This document shows, in pieces, positions 1 through 6,193 of a DNA stretch of 9,297 bases. The notes under the pieces are model-generated. The model was not told the origin of the DNA, searched no databases, and worked only from the letters and a program-made list of their open reading frames with translations. The DNA is from DATHSN01 sp035464115 (lineage in GTDB: Bacteria > Actinomycetota > Acidimicrobiia > Acidimicrobiales > SKKL01). Each line of letters starts with the position of its first letter. Positions within the stretch are counted from its first letter, which is position 1. The position numbers were made by a program, and so were the translations under genes. The stretch covers positions 1 to 9,297 of the forward strand of contig DATHSN010000441.1 in assembly GCA_035464115.1 (NCBI GenBank), given 5' to 3'.

Positions 1-1
1 G

Positions 2-37
2 AAGCGCATCCGCGCCGCGCTCGCCGCGCTCGGCTGA
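2..37 (+). CDS. Possible 3' end of a plus-strand gene (partial)
   Basis: The frame starting at base 2 reads KRIRAALAALG and then a TGA stop at 35-37. Every one of these codons ends in G or C, as in the clear genes of this window, and the peptide would suit an amphipathic C-terminal helix. The gene would run in from the left and converge on the thiolase that ends at 207. Eleven codons are far too few to name a family, and in DNA this GC-rich an open frame of that length can arise by chance. Confidence 0.35.
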   Translation, partial: KRIRAALAALG

Positions 38-97
38 GCGGCGACGGCTCGCCAGGCCGGAGGCGCATCTCCGGGGCCCTCCCCGACTGGGCTGAGC

Positions 98-120
98 GGT
101 CTCAGGGCCCTGAGCAGACC
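98..120. terminator. Palindrome between convergent gene ends, possible terminator
   Basis: CTCAGGGCCCTGAG at 101-114 is a perfect 14-bp palindrome. GGTCT (98-102) can also pair with AGACC (116-120), which gives a bulged hairpin across the whole interval. It lies about 60 bases past the possible plus-strand stop at 37 and could end that transcript. No T-run follows it, so the terminator role is an inference from position and symmetry. Confidence 0.35.
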
Positions 121-134
121 CGTACGGGCGTTCT

Positions 135-173
135 TCCGGCAGAAGTGGTCGCTCAGCGACCACTTCTGCCGGA
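135..173. terminator. Perfect 19-bp inverted repeat, probable terminator or dispersed palindromic element
   Basis: Bases 135-153 are the exact reverse complement of 155-173, with a single C at 154 between the arms. As RNA this makes a very stable hairpin whose loop is formed by opening the central bases. It begins 34 bases downstream of the stop of the minus-strand thiolase at 207, where a terminator for that gene run belongs, and it faces the convergent gene end on the left. There is no clear T-run on either side, so it would act as a U-less hairpin or as a two-way barrier. The perfect symmetry of both arms also suits a small repeated genomic palindrome, which only a genome-wide search could show. 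Confidence 0.6.
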
Positions 174-206
174 GGTTCGCCGAAACCCGGGCCCGGAGAC
201 CGCCGA

Positions 207-1409
207 TCAGGCGGCGGAGCGCTCCAGGACGTGCACGCCGCACGCCGAGCCGAGGCCGATCACGTGGGCCAGGCCCACCCGGGCGCCCTCGATCTGGCGG
301 TCGCCGGCCTCGCCCCGCAGGTGGTGGCACACCTCCCAGATGTTGGCGATGCCGGTGGCGGAGATGGGGTGGCCCTTCGACTGCAGGCCGCCCGACACGT
401 TGACCGGCATCCGGCCGTCGCGCCACGGGGCGCCCGACTCGAAGAAGTCGACCGCGCCCCCCTCCTCGCAGAGCATGAGGTTGTCGTAGTGCACGAGCTC
501 GGCGGTGGCGAAGCAGTCGTGGAGCTCGACGAGGTCGAGGTCGTCGGGGCCGATGCCGGCCTGCTCGTAGGCCTGCTTCGCGGCGTTGCGGGTGAGGGTG
601 TTCACGTCGGGCAGCACCTGGCAGCTCTCGGTGTAGGGATCGCTGGTGAGCACCGAGGCCGACACCTTCACCGCCCGGCGCTGATGCTCGAGGCTGAGCG
701 TGCGCAGCTTGGCGCCCGACACCACCACCGCGGCGGCGGCACCGTCGCAGTTGGCCGAGCACATCGGCCGGGTGTTCGGGTAGGCGATCATGAGGTCGCC
801 CATGATCTGCTCGAGCGACATCGCCTTGGTGTAGGCGGCGAGCGGGTTGAGCGTGGAGTGCGAGTGGTTCTTCTCGCTGATGCGGGCGAACAGCTCGAAG
901 CTGGTGCCGCCGTAGCGGTGGCCGTACTCCATGCCGATCTGGGCGAACGTGCCCGGCATGGTGGCGGTGCCGATGCGCCCGTCGATGGGGGCGACCGCGC
1001 CGTAGCGGCCGCTCGGGTTCCACACCTTCTCGTCGGACTTCGACGTGCCGCCCGCCCCGAGCAGGCCGGCGCCGGCGAGCTTCTCGACGCCGACGGCGAG
1101 GCCCATGTCGACCTCGCCGGCCTTCACCGCCATGATCGCGGTGCGCAGCGCGGTGGCGCCGGTGGCGCAGGCGTTGGACACGTTGTAGACGGGGATGCCG
1201 GTCTGGCCGATCTGCTTCTGCAGCTGCTGGCCGATGCCGCCCGACCCCATGAGGTTGCCGGCGGCGAGGATGCCGATGTCGGCCATGGTGACCCCGGCGT
1301 CGGCGAGCGCGGCCATGGCCGCCTGGGCCCCGAGGTCGACCGTGTCGAGGTCGGGGTGCTTGCCGAACTTGGTCATGTTGATCCCGAGGATCCAGATGTC
1401 GTCGCTCAT
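207..1409 (-). CDS. SCP2-type thiolase / lipid-transfer-protein-like acyl-CoA acetyltransferase
   Basis: This 400-residue protein is the usual length for the SCP2-thiolase (lipid-transfer protein) family, whose cytoplasmic members cleave or form C-C bonds in acyl-CoA substrates. The full thiolase catalytic set is visible: the nucleophile in NACATG (C81), the HDCF motif (H297 to F300) typical of this branch, GHPISATG with H347, and a C-terminal Cys in GSACG (C390). I chose the ATG at 1409 because the family N-terminus (MSDDIWILG) begins there and a GAGGAG-type ribosome site lies just upstream. A longer in-frame start at 1463 adds 18 Arg/Ser-rich residues and runs into the preceding gene. The gene follows the DUF35 gene by 10 bases, so the two products probably form a complex, as Ltp2 and ChsH2 do. 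The family call is firm; the substrate and the choice between thiolysis and retro-aldol cleavage are open. Confidence 0.93.
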   Translation of the reverse strand: MSDDIWILGINMTKFGKHPDLDTVDLGAQAAMAALADAGVTMADIGILAAGNLMGSGGIGQQLQKQIGQTGIPVYNVSNACATGATALRTAIMAVKAGEVDMGLAVGVEKLAGAGLLGAGGTSKSDEKVWNPSGRYGAVAPIDGRIGTATMPGTFAQIGMEYGHRYGGTSFELFARISEKNHSHSTLNPLAAYTKAMSLEQIMGDLMIAYPNTRPMCSANCDGAAAAVVVSGAKLRTLSLEHQRRAVKVSASVLTSDPYTESCQVLPDVNTLTRNAAKQAYEQAGIGPDDLDLVELHDCFATAELVHYDNLMLCEEGGAVDFFESGAPWRDGRMPVNVSGGLQSKGHPISATGIANIWEVCHHLRGEAGDRQIEGARVGLAHVIGLGSACGVHVLERSAA

Positions 1410-1419
1410 CTCACGCTCC

Positions 1420-1818
1420 TCACGCCGCGATCGGCGCGAAGCCGAACCCGATCGCCTCGACACCGCTGTCGTCGGTGCCCATCGAATAGGTGGTCAGCCG
1501 GACCTTCATGCCGAGCGACACGTGCTCGTCGTCGGCGGGCACGTCGACCAGGTTGCCCCGCACGCTCGTGCCGTCGCAGTCGATCACCGCGGCCACGAAC
1601 GGCACCGGGACGCCCGGTGCGGCGTGGGCCACGATGGTGAACGCCCGCACCTCGCCCTCGGTGGCGATGGGCGCGGTGGTGAACTCGGTGCCGAAGCACG
1701 ACGCGCAGGCGTTGCGGCGGTCGAAGAACCGCGCCCCGCAGGCGGTGCACTCCCTGGCCACCAGGTGCGGCTCGTCGCCGAGCACCAGGTAGTCGACCAA
1801 CGGGATCTGGTCGGACAT
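1420..1818 (-). CDS. DUF35 zinc-ribbon / OB-fold acyl-CoA-associated protein
   Basis: This is a 132-residue protein with the classic DUF35 layout. An N-terminal helix (about 1-20) is followed by a rubredoxin-like zinc ribbon with two CxxC pairs (C24/C27 and C38/C41), then a beta-rich OB-fold domain (about 45-132) with the usual EGEVRAFTIV and PFVAAVIDCDG stretches. Such proteins pair with SCP2-type thiolases or aldolases; in steroid side-chain degradation the DUF35 part of ChsH2 docks onto Ltp2. The ATG at 1818 follows a strong purine-rich ribosome site (AGGGGGAGAG). The thiolase gene begins only 10 bases after this stop, so co-translation and physical partnership are likely. Which acyl-CoA it helps present is unknown. 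All four metal ligands are present and nothing looks truncated. Confidence 0.92.
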   Translation of the reverse strand: MSDQIPLVDYLVLGDEPHLVARECTACGARFFDRRNACASCFGTEFTTAPIATEGEVRAFTIVAHAAPGVPVPFVAAVIDCDGTSVRGNLVDVPADDEHVSLGMKVRLTTYSMGTDDSGVEAIGFGFAPIAA

Positions 1819-1863
1819 CTCTCCCCCTTCGCCCGACGGACCGGTCGGCCGGGCGCCGGCCAG

Positions 1864-2121
1864 TCAACTACGCCCGGGCGGCACCGGTCGATTCGGGGGT
1901 CCGTCGAGCCCGCCCTCGACGCGCGCCGCGGCGGCGAGCCACCAGCCCGGTCCGCTGTCGGTGACCCGGGCCGTGAGCCGGGCGCCGGGGCCGCACCGGG
2001 CCACGAGGCGCTCGACGTCGCCGGGCTCGGCCAGCACGGTCACGACCCCACCGACGACGGGGATCTCGACCCCGTCGGCGCGGGGCCGGGCCGACCCGGT
2101 GGCGGTGAAGGTGAGGGCCAC
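1864..2121 (-). CDS. Small protein of unknown function (85 aa)
   Basis: I do not recognise this protein. The frame has nearly all codons ending in G or C, unlike the Arg-rich frames that overlap it, and its stop and start fit neatly between the ATPase stop (22 bases upstream of the start) and the DUF35 start (45 bases downstream of the stop). It starts at a GTG with only a weak purine-rich site before it. The sequence is rich in alternating hydrophobic and Thr/Val segments (residues 1-30 and 45-68) with a short GDVERLVARCG helix between them, which suggests a compact beta-rich cytoplasmic domain. It has one Cys, no signal peptide and no membrane segment; the tail after about residue 72 is Pro-rich and probably unstructured. 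The ATG at 2129 is in a different, less gene-like frame. Confidence 0.6.
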   Translation of the reverse strand: MALTFTATGSARPRADGVEIPVVGGVVTVLAEPGDVERLVARCGPGARLTARVTDSGPGWWLAAAARVEGGLDGPPNRPVPPGRS

Positions 2122-2143
2122 CCCGCCATCGTGCCACCGCCGG

Positions 2144-4831
2144 TCAGCCCCGACGCCGCATGACCGCCTTCTCGATCTCGACGACCACGAACAGCGCCGC
2201 GCCGATCGCGATCAGGATCGCCCAGTCGCCCGCGGACAGGGCGGTGGAGTCGAACAGCGCCTGCATGAACGGCAGGTAGGTGAACCCGAGCTGGAGCACG
2301 ACGAGCACCGCCACCGCGATCCACGCCGCCCGGTTGGTGAACAGCAGCGAGATCCGGGTCGACGGCTCACGCAGGAAGCGGCTGTTGAACAGGTAGAACG
2401 CCTGGGCCACCACCAGGGTCCCCACCGCCATGGTCTGGGCGCGCGCCTCGTCGCCGGCGCCGTCGTCGTACACCGTGGCGAAGACGGCGAGGGTGGCGCC
2501 GCCGATCAGCACCCCGACGAAGGCGATGCGCCACAAGAAGTAGAGGTCGAGGATCGACCCGCCCGTCGCCCGCGGCGGCCGGCGCATCAGCCCGGGCTCG
2601 GACGGCTCGAAGGCGAGCGCCAGCGCCAGGGTGACCGCCGTGACCATGTTCACCCACAGGATCTGGGTGGGGGTCAGCGGGATGCTCAGCCCGAGCACCA
2701 CCGCGGCGACGATCACGAGGGCCTCGGCGGCGTTGGTCGGCAGGATGAAGAGGATCGCCTTGCGCAGGTTGTCGTAGATCGTGCGGCCCTCGGCCACCGC
2801 GCTCTCGATGGAGGCGAAGTTGTCGTCGGCGAGGACGATGTCGGCCGCCTCCTTGGTCGCCTCGGTGCCCTTGATGCCCATCGCCACCCCGACATCGGCG
2901 CGCTTGAGCGCAGGTGCGTCGTTCACCCCGTCGCCGGTCATGGCCACGACCTCGCCGCGGGCCTGCAGGGCGCGGACGAGGCGCAGCTTGTGCTCCGGGC
3001 TCGTGCGGGCGAACACGTCGTACTCGAGCGCGTGCGCCTCGAGCTCGTCGTCGGACGCCACCTCGAGATCGCTCCCGGTGAGCGCACCGGCATCGTCGTC
3101 GACGATGCCCATCTCTCGGGCGATCGCGAGCGCGGTGCCCGCGTGGTCGCCGGTGATCATCTTCACCCGGATGCCGGCCCGGTGGCTGGTGGCGATCGCG
3201 TCGATGGCCTCGGGTCGGGGCGGGTCGATGATGCCCACCACGCCGACGAGGACGAGCCCGGCGTCGAGGTCGGCGAGCGCGAGGCGGTCGTCGTCGTGGG
3301 GCGCGGCGGCGCGGGCGGCGGCCAGGACCCGCATGCCCTCGGCCCCGAGGGCGTCGACGACGTCGTCCCAGCGGGCGCGGTCGAGCGGCTCGACCTCGCC
3401 ACCGGGGCCGATCTGGTCGGCGCAGCGGTCGAGCACCTGGTCGGGTGCGCCCTTGACGTGGACCCGACGACCACCGTCGAGGGCGTCGAGCGTCGCCATG
3501 AGCTTGTGCTCGGACTCGAACGGCACGTCGGCGAGGCGGTCGACGTCGCCATCGAGACCGGCCTTGGCGGCCAGGGTCCGCAGCGCCCCTTCGGTGGGCT
3601 CGCCCTGGAGCGTCCACGCCCCCTCGTCGTCGCGGCGGATCGCGCTGTCGTTGCACCACGCCATCACCTCGGCGAGCGCGGCGAGGTCGTCGCGATCGCC
3701 GACGGTGACGACCTCGCCGTCGATCCGGACGTCGCCGTCGGGCGCGTAGCCGGTGCCGTCCACCTCGTAGGTGCCGGCGCCGGTGACCACCCGGCGGGCC
3801 GTCATCTCGTTGCGGGTGAGGGTGCCGGTCTTGTCCGAGCAGATCACGGTGACCGACCCGAGGGTCTCGACCGCGTTGAGCTTGCGGGTGATGGCGTTGC
3901 GGTGCGCCATCCGCTGCACCCCGATCGCCAGGGTGATGGTGAGGATGGCGGGCAGGCCCTCCGGGATGGCTGCCACCGCGAAGCCGATCGACGCGAAGAA
4001 CAGCTCGTCGAGGGTGTAGTCGTGCAGGAGCAGGCCCAGGGCCACGACCAGCACGGCGAAGCCGACGATCGCCACCGAGAGCTGCTTGCCGAACGCCGTG
4101 ATCTGACGGGTCAGCGGGGTGGCGATCGTCTCGACCTCGCCGATCATGGTGTTGATCCGGCCGATCTCGGTGTCGGCGCCCGTGGCGGTGACGACACCGA
4201 CCCCGCGTCCCGACACCACGAGCGTGCCCGAGAACGCCATGCTGAGGCGGTCGCCGATCCCGGCCCGGTCGTCGACCGCGCCGGTGTGCTTGTCGACCGC
4301 CAGCGACTCCCCGGTGAGCGCCGACTCCTCGACGCGCAGGTTCGTCGCCTCGATCACGCGCAGGTCGGCCGGGACCCGGTCGCCGGACCGCAGCCGCACG
4401 ACGTCGCCGGGCACCAGGTCGTCGGCGTCGATGTCGCGCCACTCGCCGTCGCGCCGCACGTCGGCGTGCAGCGACAACAGGCCCCGGATGCCCTCGAGGG
4501 CCGCCTCGGCCCGACCTTCCTGGACGTAGCCGATCGCAGCGTTGATGACCACGACGGCGGCGATCACCCCGGCGTCGAGCCAGTGCCCGAGCAGCGCGGT
4601 GATGGCGGCGGCGACGATGAGGATGAGGATCAGCACGTAGGCGAAGTGCGGGCCCAGCCGACGCCACCAGGGGTCTCGCTCGGCCTCGGGCAGCCGGTTC
4701 GGGCCGTGCTCGTCGAGTCGGCGCGCCGCCTCGTCGGCGGTGAGGCCGTCGCGCCGGGCCTCGACGCTCGTCAGCGCCTCGTCGACCGACAGGGCGTGCG
4801 GCGCCGGCTGGTCGGCTCCGGTGATCGTCAT
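2144..4831 (-). CDS. P-type cation-transporting ATPase (P2A / CtpF-like)
   Basis: This 895-residue integral membrane pump would use ATP to move a cation, probably Ca2+ or another ion, across the cytoplasmic membrane. In order it shows an N-terminal cation-ATPase domain (about 10-75), TM1-2 (about 63-105), the actuator loop with TGES (173-176), TM3-4 with PEGLPA (290-295, E291), the phosphorylation motif DKTGTLT at D333, a nucleotide-binding domain with KGAPD (460-464), the hinge TGDGVNDAP (632-640), and six C-terminal TM segments. Of the SERCA ion ligands, the TM4 Glu and the TM5 Asn/Glu (N700, E703) are kept, but the TM6 NxxTD motif reads NMVTA, with Ala at 732. From memory this TM6 region, followed by LAFEP and RRPPR, resembles mycobacterial CtpF more than SERCA. 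The ATG at 4831 has a modest GGAACGAG-type site. It lies 114 bases past the upstream thiolase, so it may have its own promoter. Confidence 0.95.
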   Translation of the reverse strand: MTITGADQPAPHALSVDEALTSVEARRDGLTADEAARRLDEHGPNRLPEAERDPWWRRLGPHFAYVLILILIVAAAITALLGHWLDAGVIAAVVVINAAIGYVQEGRAEAALEGIRGLLSLHADVRRDGEWRDIDADDLVPGDVVRLRSGDRVPADLRVIEATNLRVEESALTGESLAVDKHTGAVDDRAGIGDRLSMAFSGTLVVSGRGVGVVTATGADTEIGRINTMIGEVETIATPLTRQITAFGKQLSVAIVGFAVLVVALGLLLHDYTLDELFFASIGFAVAAIPEGLPAILTITLAIGVQRMAHRNAITRKLNAVETLGSVTVICSDKTGTLTRNEMTARRVVTGAGTYEVDGTGYAPDGDVRIDGEVVTVGDRDDLAALAEVMAWCNDSAIRRDDEGAWTLQGEPTEGALRTLAAKAGLDGDVDRLADVPFESEHKLMATLDALDGGRRVHVKGAPDQVLDRCADQIGPGGEVEPLDRARWDDVVDALGAEGMRVLAAARAAAPHDDDRLALADLDAGLVLVGVVGIIDPPRPEAIDAIATSHRAGIRVKMITGDHAGTALAIAREMGIVDDDAGALTGSDLEVASDDELEAHALEYDVFARTSPEHKLRLVRALQARGEVVAMTGDGVNDAPALKRADVGVAMGIKGTEATKEAADIVLADDNFASIESAVAEGRTIYDNLRKAILFILPTNAAEALVIVAAVVLGLSIPLTPTQILWVNMVTAVTLALALAFEPSEPGLMRRPPRATGGSILDLYFLWRIAFVGVLIGGATLAVFATVYDDGAGDEARAQTMAVGTLVVAQAFYLFNSRFLREPSTRISLLFTNRAAWIAVAVLVVLQLGFTYLPFMQALFDSTALSAGDWAILIAIGAALFVVVEIEKAVMRRRG

Positions 4832-4945
4832 CTGCTCGTTCCGTGACCTGGGGGCAGCCGCGACGGTGGTCCGCCCGACCCGGCGCGCCCTACCCGGCGC
4901 CGAGCGCCCGCAACCCCTCCGCCGCCCCTGTCCGGCGCCGCTCGG

Positions 4946-6193
4946 TCAGCGGGCGGCGTGGCCGTTGGCGACGACGAAGCTGGCGACGGTGGTGAGGCTG
5001 CCGCCGATGTTGAGGGTGGCGACCCGCCGGGCGTCGTCGACCTGGGTGTCGCCGGCCGTGCCGGTGACCTGCCGGGCCGCGTCCCAGAGCATCCGCACGC
5101 CGGTGGCGCCGACGGGGTGCCCGGCCGCGATCAGGCCACCGGACGGGTTGATGGGCAGATCGCCGTCGAGCTCGTGGCGGCCCTCCTCGATGGCCTTCCA
5201 GCTCTCGCCCGGCGCGGTGAGCCCGATGTGGTCGATGGCCGCGTACTCGCTGATGGTGAAGCAGTCGTGGGTCTCGAGCGCGTCGATCTGGTCGACCGAG
5301 TCGACGCCGGCGCGCCCGAACGCGTCGGCGACGGCGTCGCGGACGTGGGGGAAGACCACCTCGCGGTCGCGGCTGGCGACGAGCTTGTCGGCCATGGTCA
5401 TGCGCGACGTGCGGTGGCCCCACCCGTCGATGCGGGCCCGGCCGTCGAGGTCGTGGCCGCGCGCCGCGGCCCACCGGGCCGCGAACTCGGGCGTGGCGAG
5501 CACGACGGCGACGGCACCGTCGGTGACCTGGGAGCAGTCGTGGCGGCGGAGCCGGCCCGCGACCACCGGGTTGAGCTCGTCGTCGGGGCCGAAGGCGTCG
5601 TCGGCGATGGCCCAGGTGCGGGTCTGGGCCAGCGGGTTGCGCCGCCCGTTGGCGAACGCGGTGCGGGCGAGGGCGCCGAGGTGCACGTCGTCGAGGCCGT
5701 AGCGGCGGTCGTACTCGTCGGCCACCTCGCTGAACAGCGCCGGCCACGGGAAGTCGAGCCCGACGATCTCGTCGTGGGCCCGACCGGCGGCGCCGAGGGC
5801 CGACTGGGCCTCGAACGAGCCGTTGGCCCGCATCAGCTCGACGCCGACCACCAGGGCCACGTCGGCCCGGCCGGCGGCGAGGTCGGCGGTGGCGGCGAGC
5901 ACGGCCATGCTCCCCGAGGCGCAGGCGGCCTCGTGGCGGCTGATGCCGATGCCGTCGAGCTCGGGGACGGCGTCGACGAGCAGCCCGCCGAGGTGGCCCT
6001 GGCCCGAGTAGATCTCGGCGGCGAAGTTGCCGACGTGGGCGACGCCGACGTCGGTGGCGTCGATCTCGGCCGAGGCCAGCGCGCCGAGCGCGGCCTCGCG
6101 CAACAGGTCGGTGAGGCCGAGGCCCTCGCGCGTGGCGTTGCGGGCGAAGTCGGTCTGGGCGCCGCCGAGGACGAACGGCGCGCCGGTGCTCAT
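4946..6193 (-). CDS. SCP2-type thiolase-fold enzyme coupled to the carotenoid oxygenase
   Basis: This 415-residue cytoplasmic enzyme of the SCP2-thiolase family acts on acyl-CoA thioesters. Visible motifs are the nucleophile in AACASG (C91), the HDCF motif (H309 to F312) and GHPVGATG with H359. The second catalytic Cys of biosynthetic thiolases is replaced: the segment that is CIGGG in classical enzymes reads NIGGS here (N395). This occurs in other SCP2-like thiolases and may mean a shift from thiolysis to another C-C lyase or hydrolase reaction. The ATG at 6193 overlaps the TGA of the oxygenase as ATGA, which fixes the start and implies translational coupling. An open frame continues upstream of this ATG by chance through the antisense of the oxygenase and is not part of the protein. 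No DUF35 gene is adjacent, so it either acts alone or borrows the DUF35 protein at 1420-1818. Confidence 0.93.
   Translation of the reverse strand: MSTGAPFVLGGAQTDFARNATREGLGLTDLLREAALGALASAEIDATDVGVAHVGNFAAEIYSGQGHLGGLLVDAVPELDGIGISRHEAACASGSMAVLAATADLAAGRADVALVVGVELMRANGSFEAQSALGAAGRAHDEIVGLDFPWPALFSEVADEYDRRYGLDDVHLGALARTAFANGRRNPLAQTRTWAIADDAFGPDDELNPVVAGRLRRHDCSQVTDGAVAVVLATPEFAARWAAARGHDLDGRARIDGWGHRTSRMTMADKLVASRDREVVFPHVRDAVADAFGRAGVDSVDQIDALETHDCFTISEYAAIDHIGLTAPGESWKAIEEGRHELDGDLPINPSGGLIAAGHPVGATGVRMLWDAARQVTGTAGDTQVDDARRVATLNIGGSLTTVASFVVANGHAAR

Noticed and set aside
1410..1463. Longer N-terminus for the left-hand thiolase
   Set aside because: The 18 extra residues are Ser/Arg-rich and overlap the end of the DUF35 gene. 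The family N-terminus and a ribosome site support the ATG at 1409.
231..1640. 469-codon plus-strand open frame opposite the left-hand thiolase and DUF35 genes
   Set aside because: It is the complement of two well-recognised genes and its translation is a low-complexity His/Val/Gly/Asp mixture with no recognisable domain.
1961..4846. 961-codon plus-strand open frame opposite the ATPase gene
   Set aside because: It is antisense to a P-type ATPase with all signature motifs. Its translation is low-complexity Asp/His/Arg/Gly repeats, the usual artefact of few stops in very GC-rich DNA.
4900..4945. CCGAGCG (4900-4906) and CGCTCGG (4939-4945) as a terminator after the oxygenase-coupled thiolase
   Set aside because: The arms are only 7 bp with a 32-base loop and no T-run. 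In sequence this GC-rich such a match is weak evidence, although its place right after the stop is suggestive.
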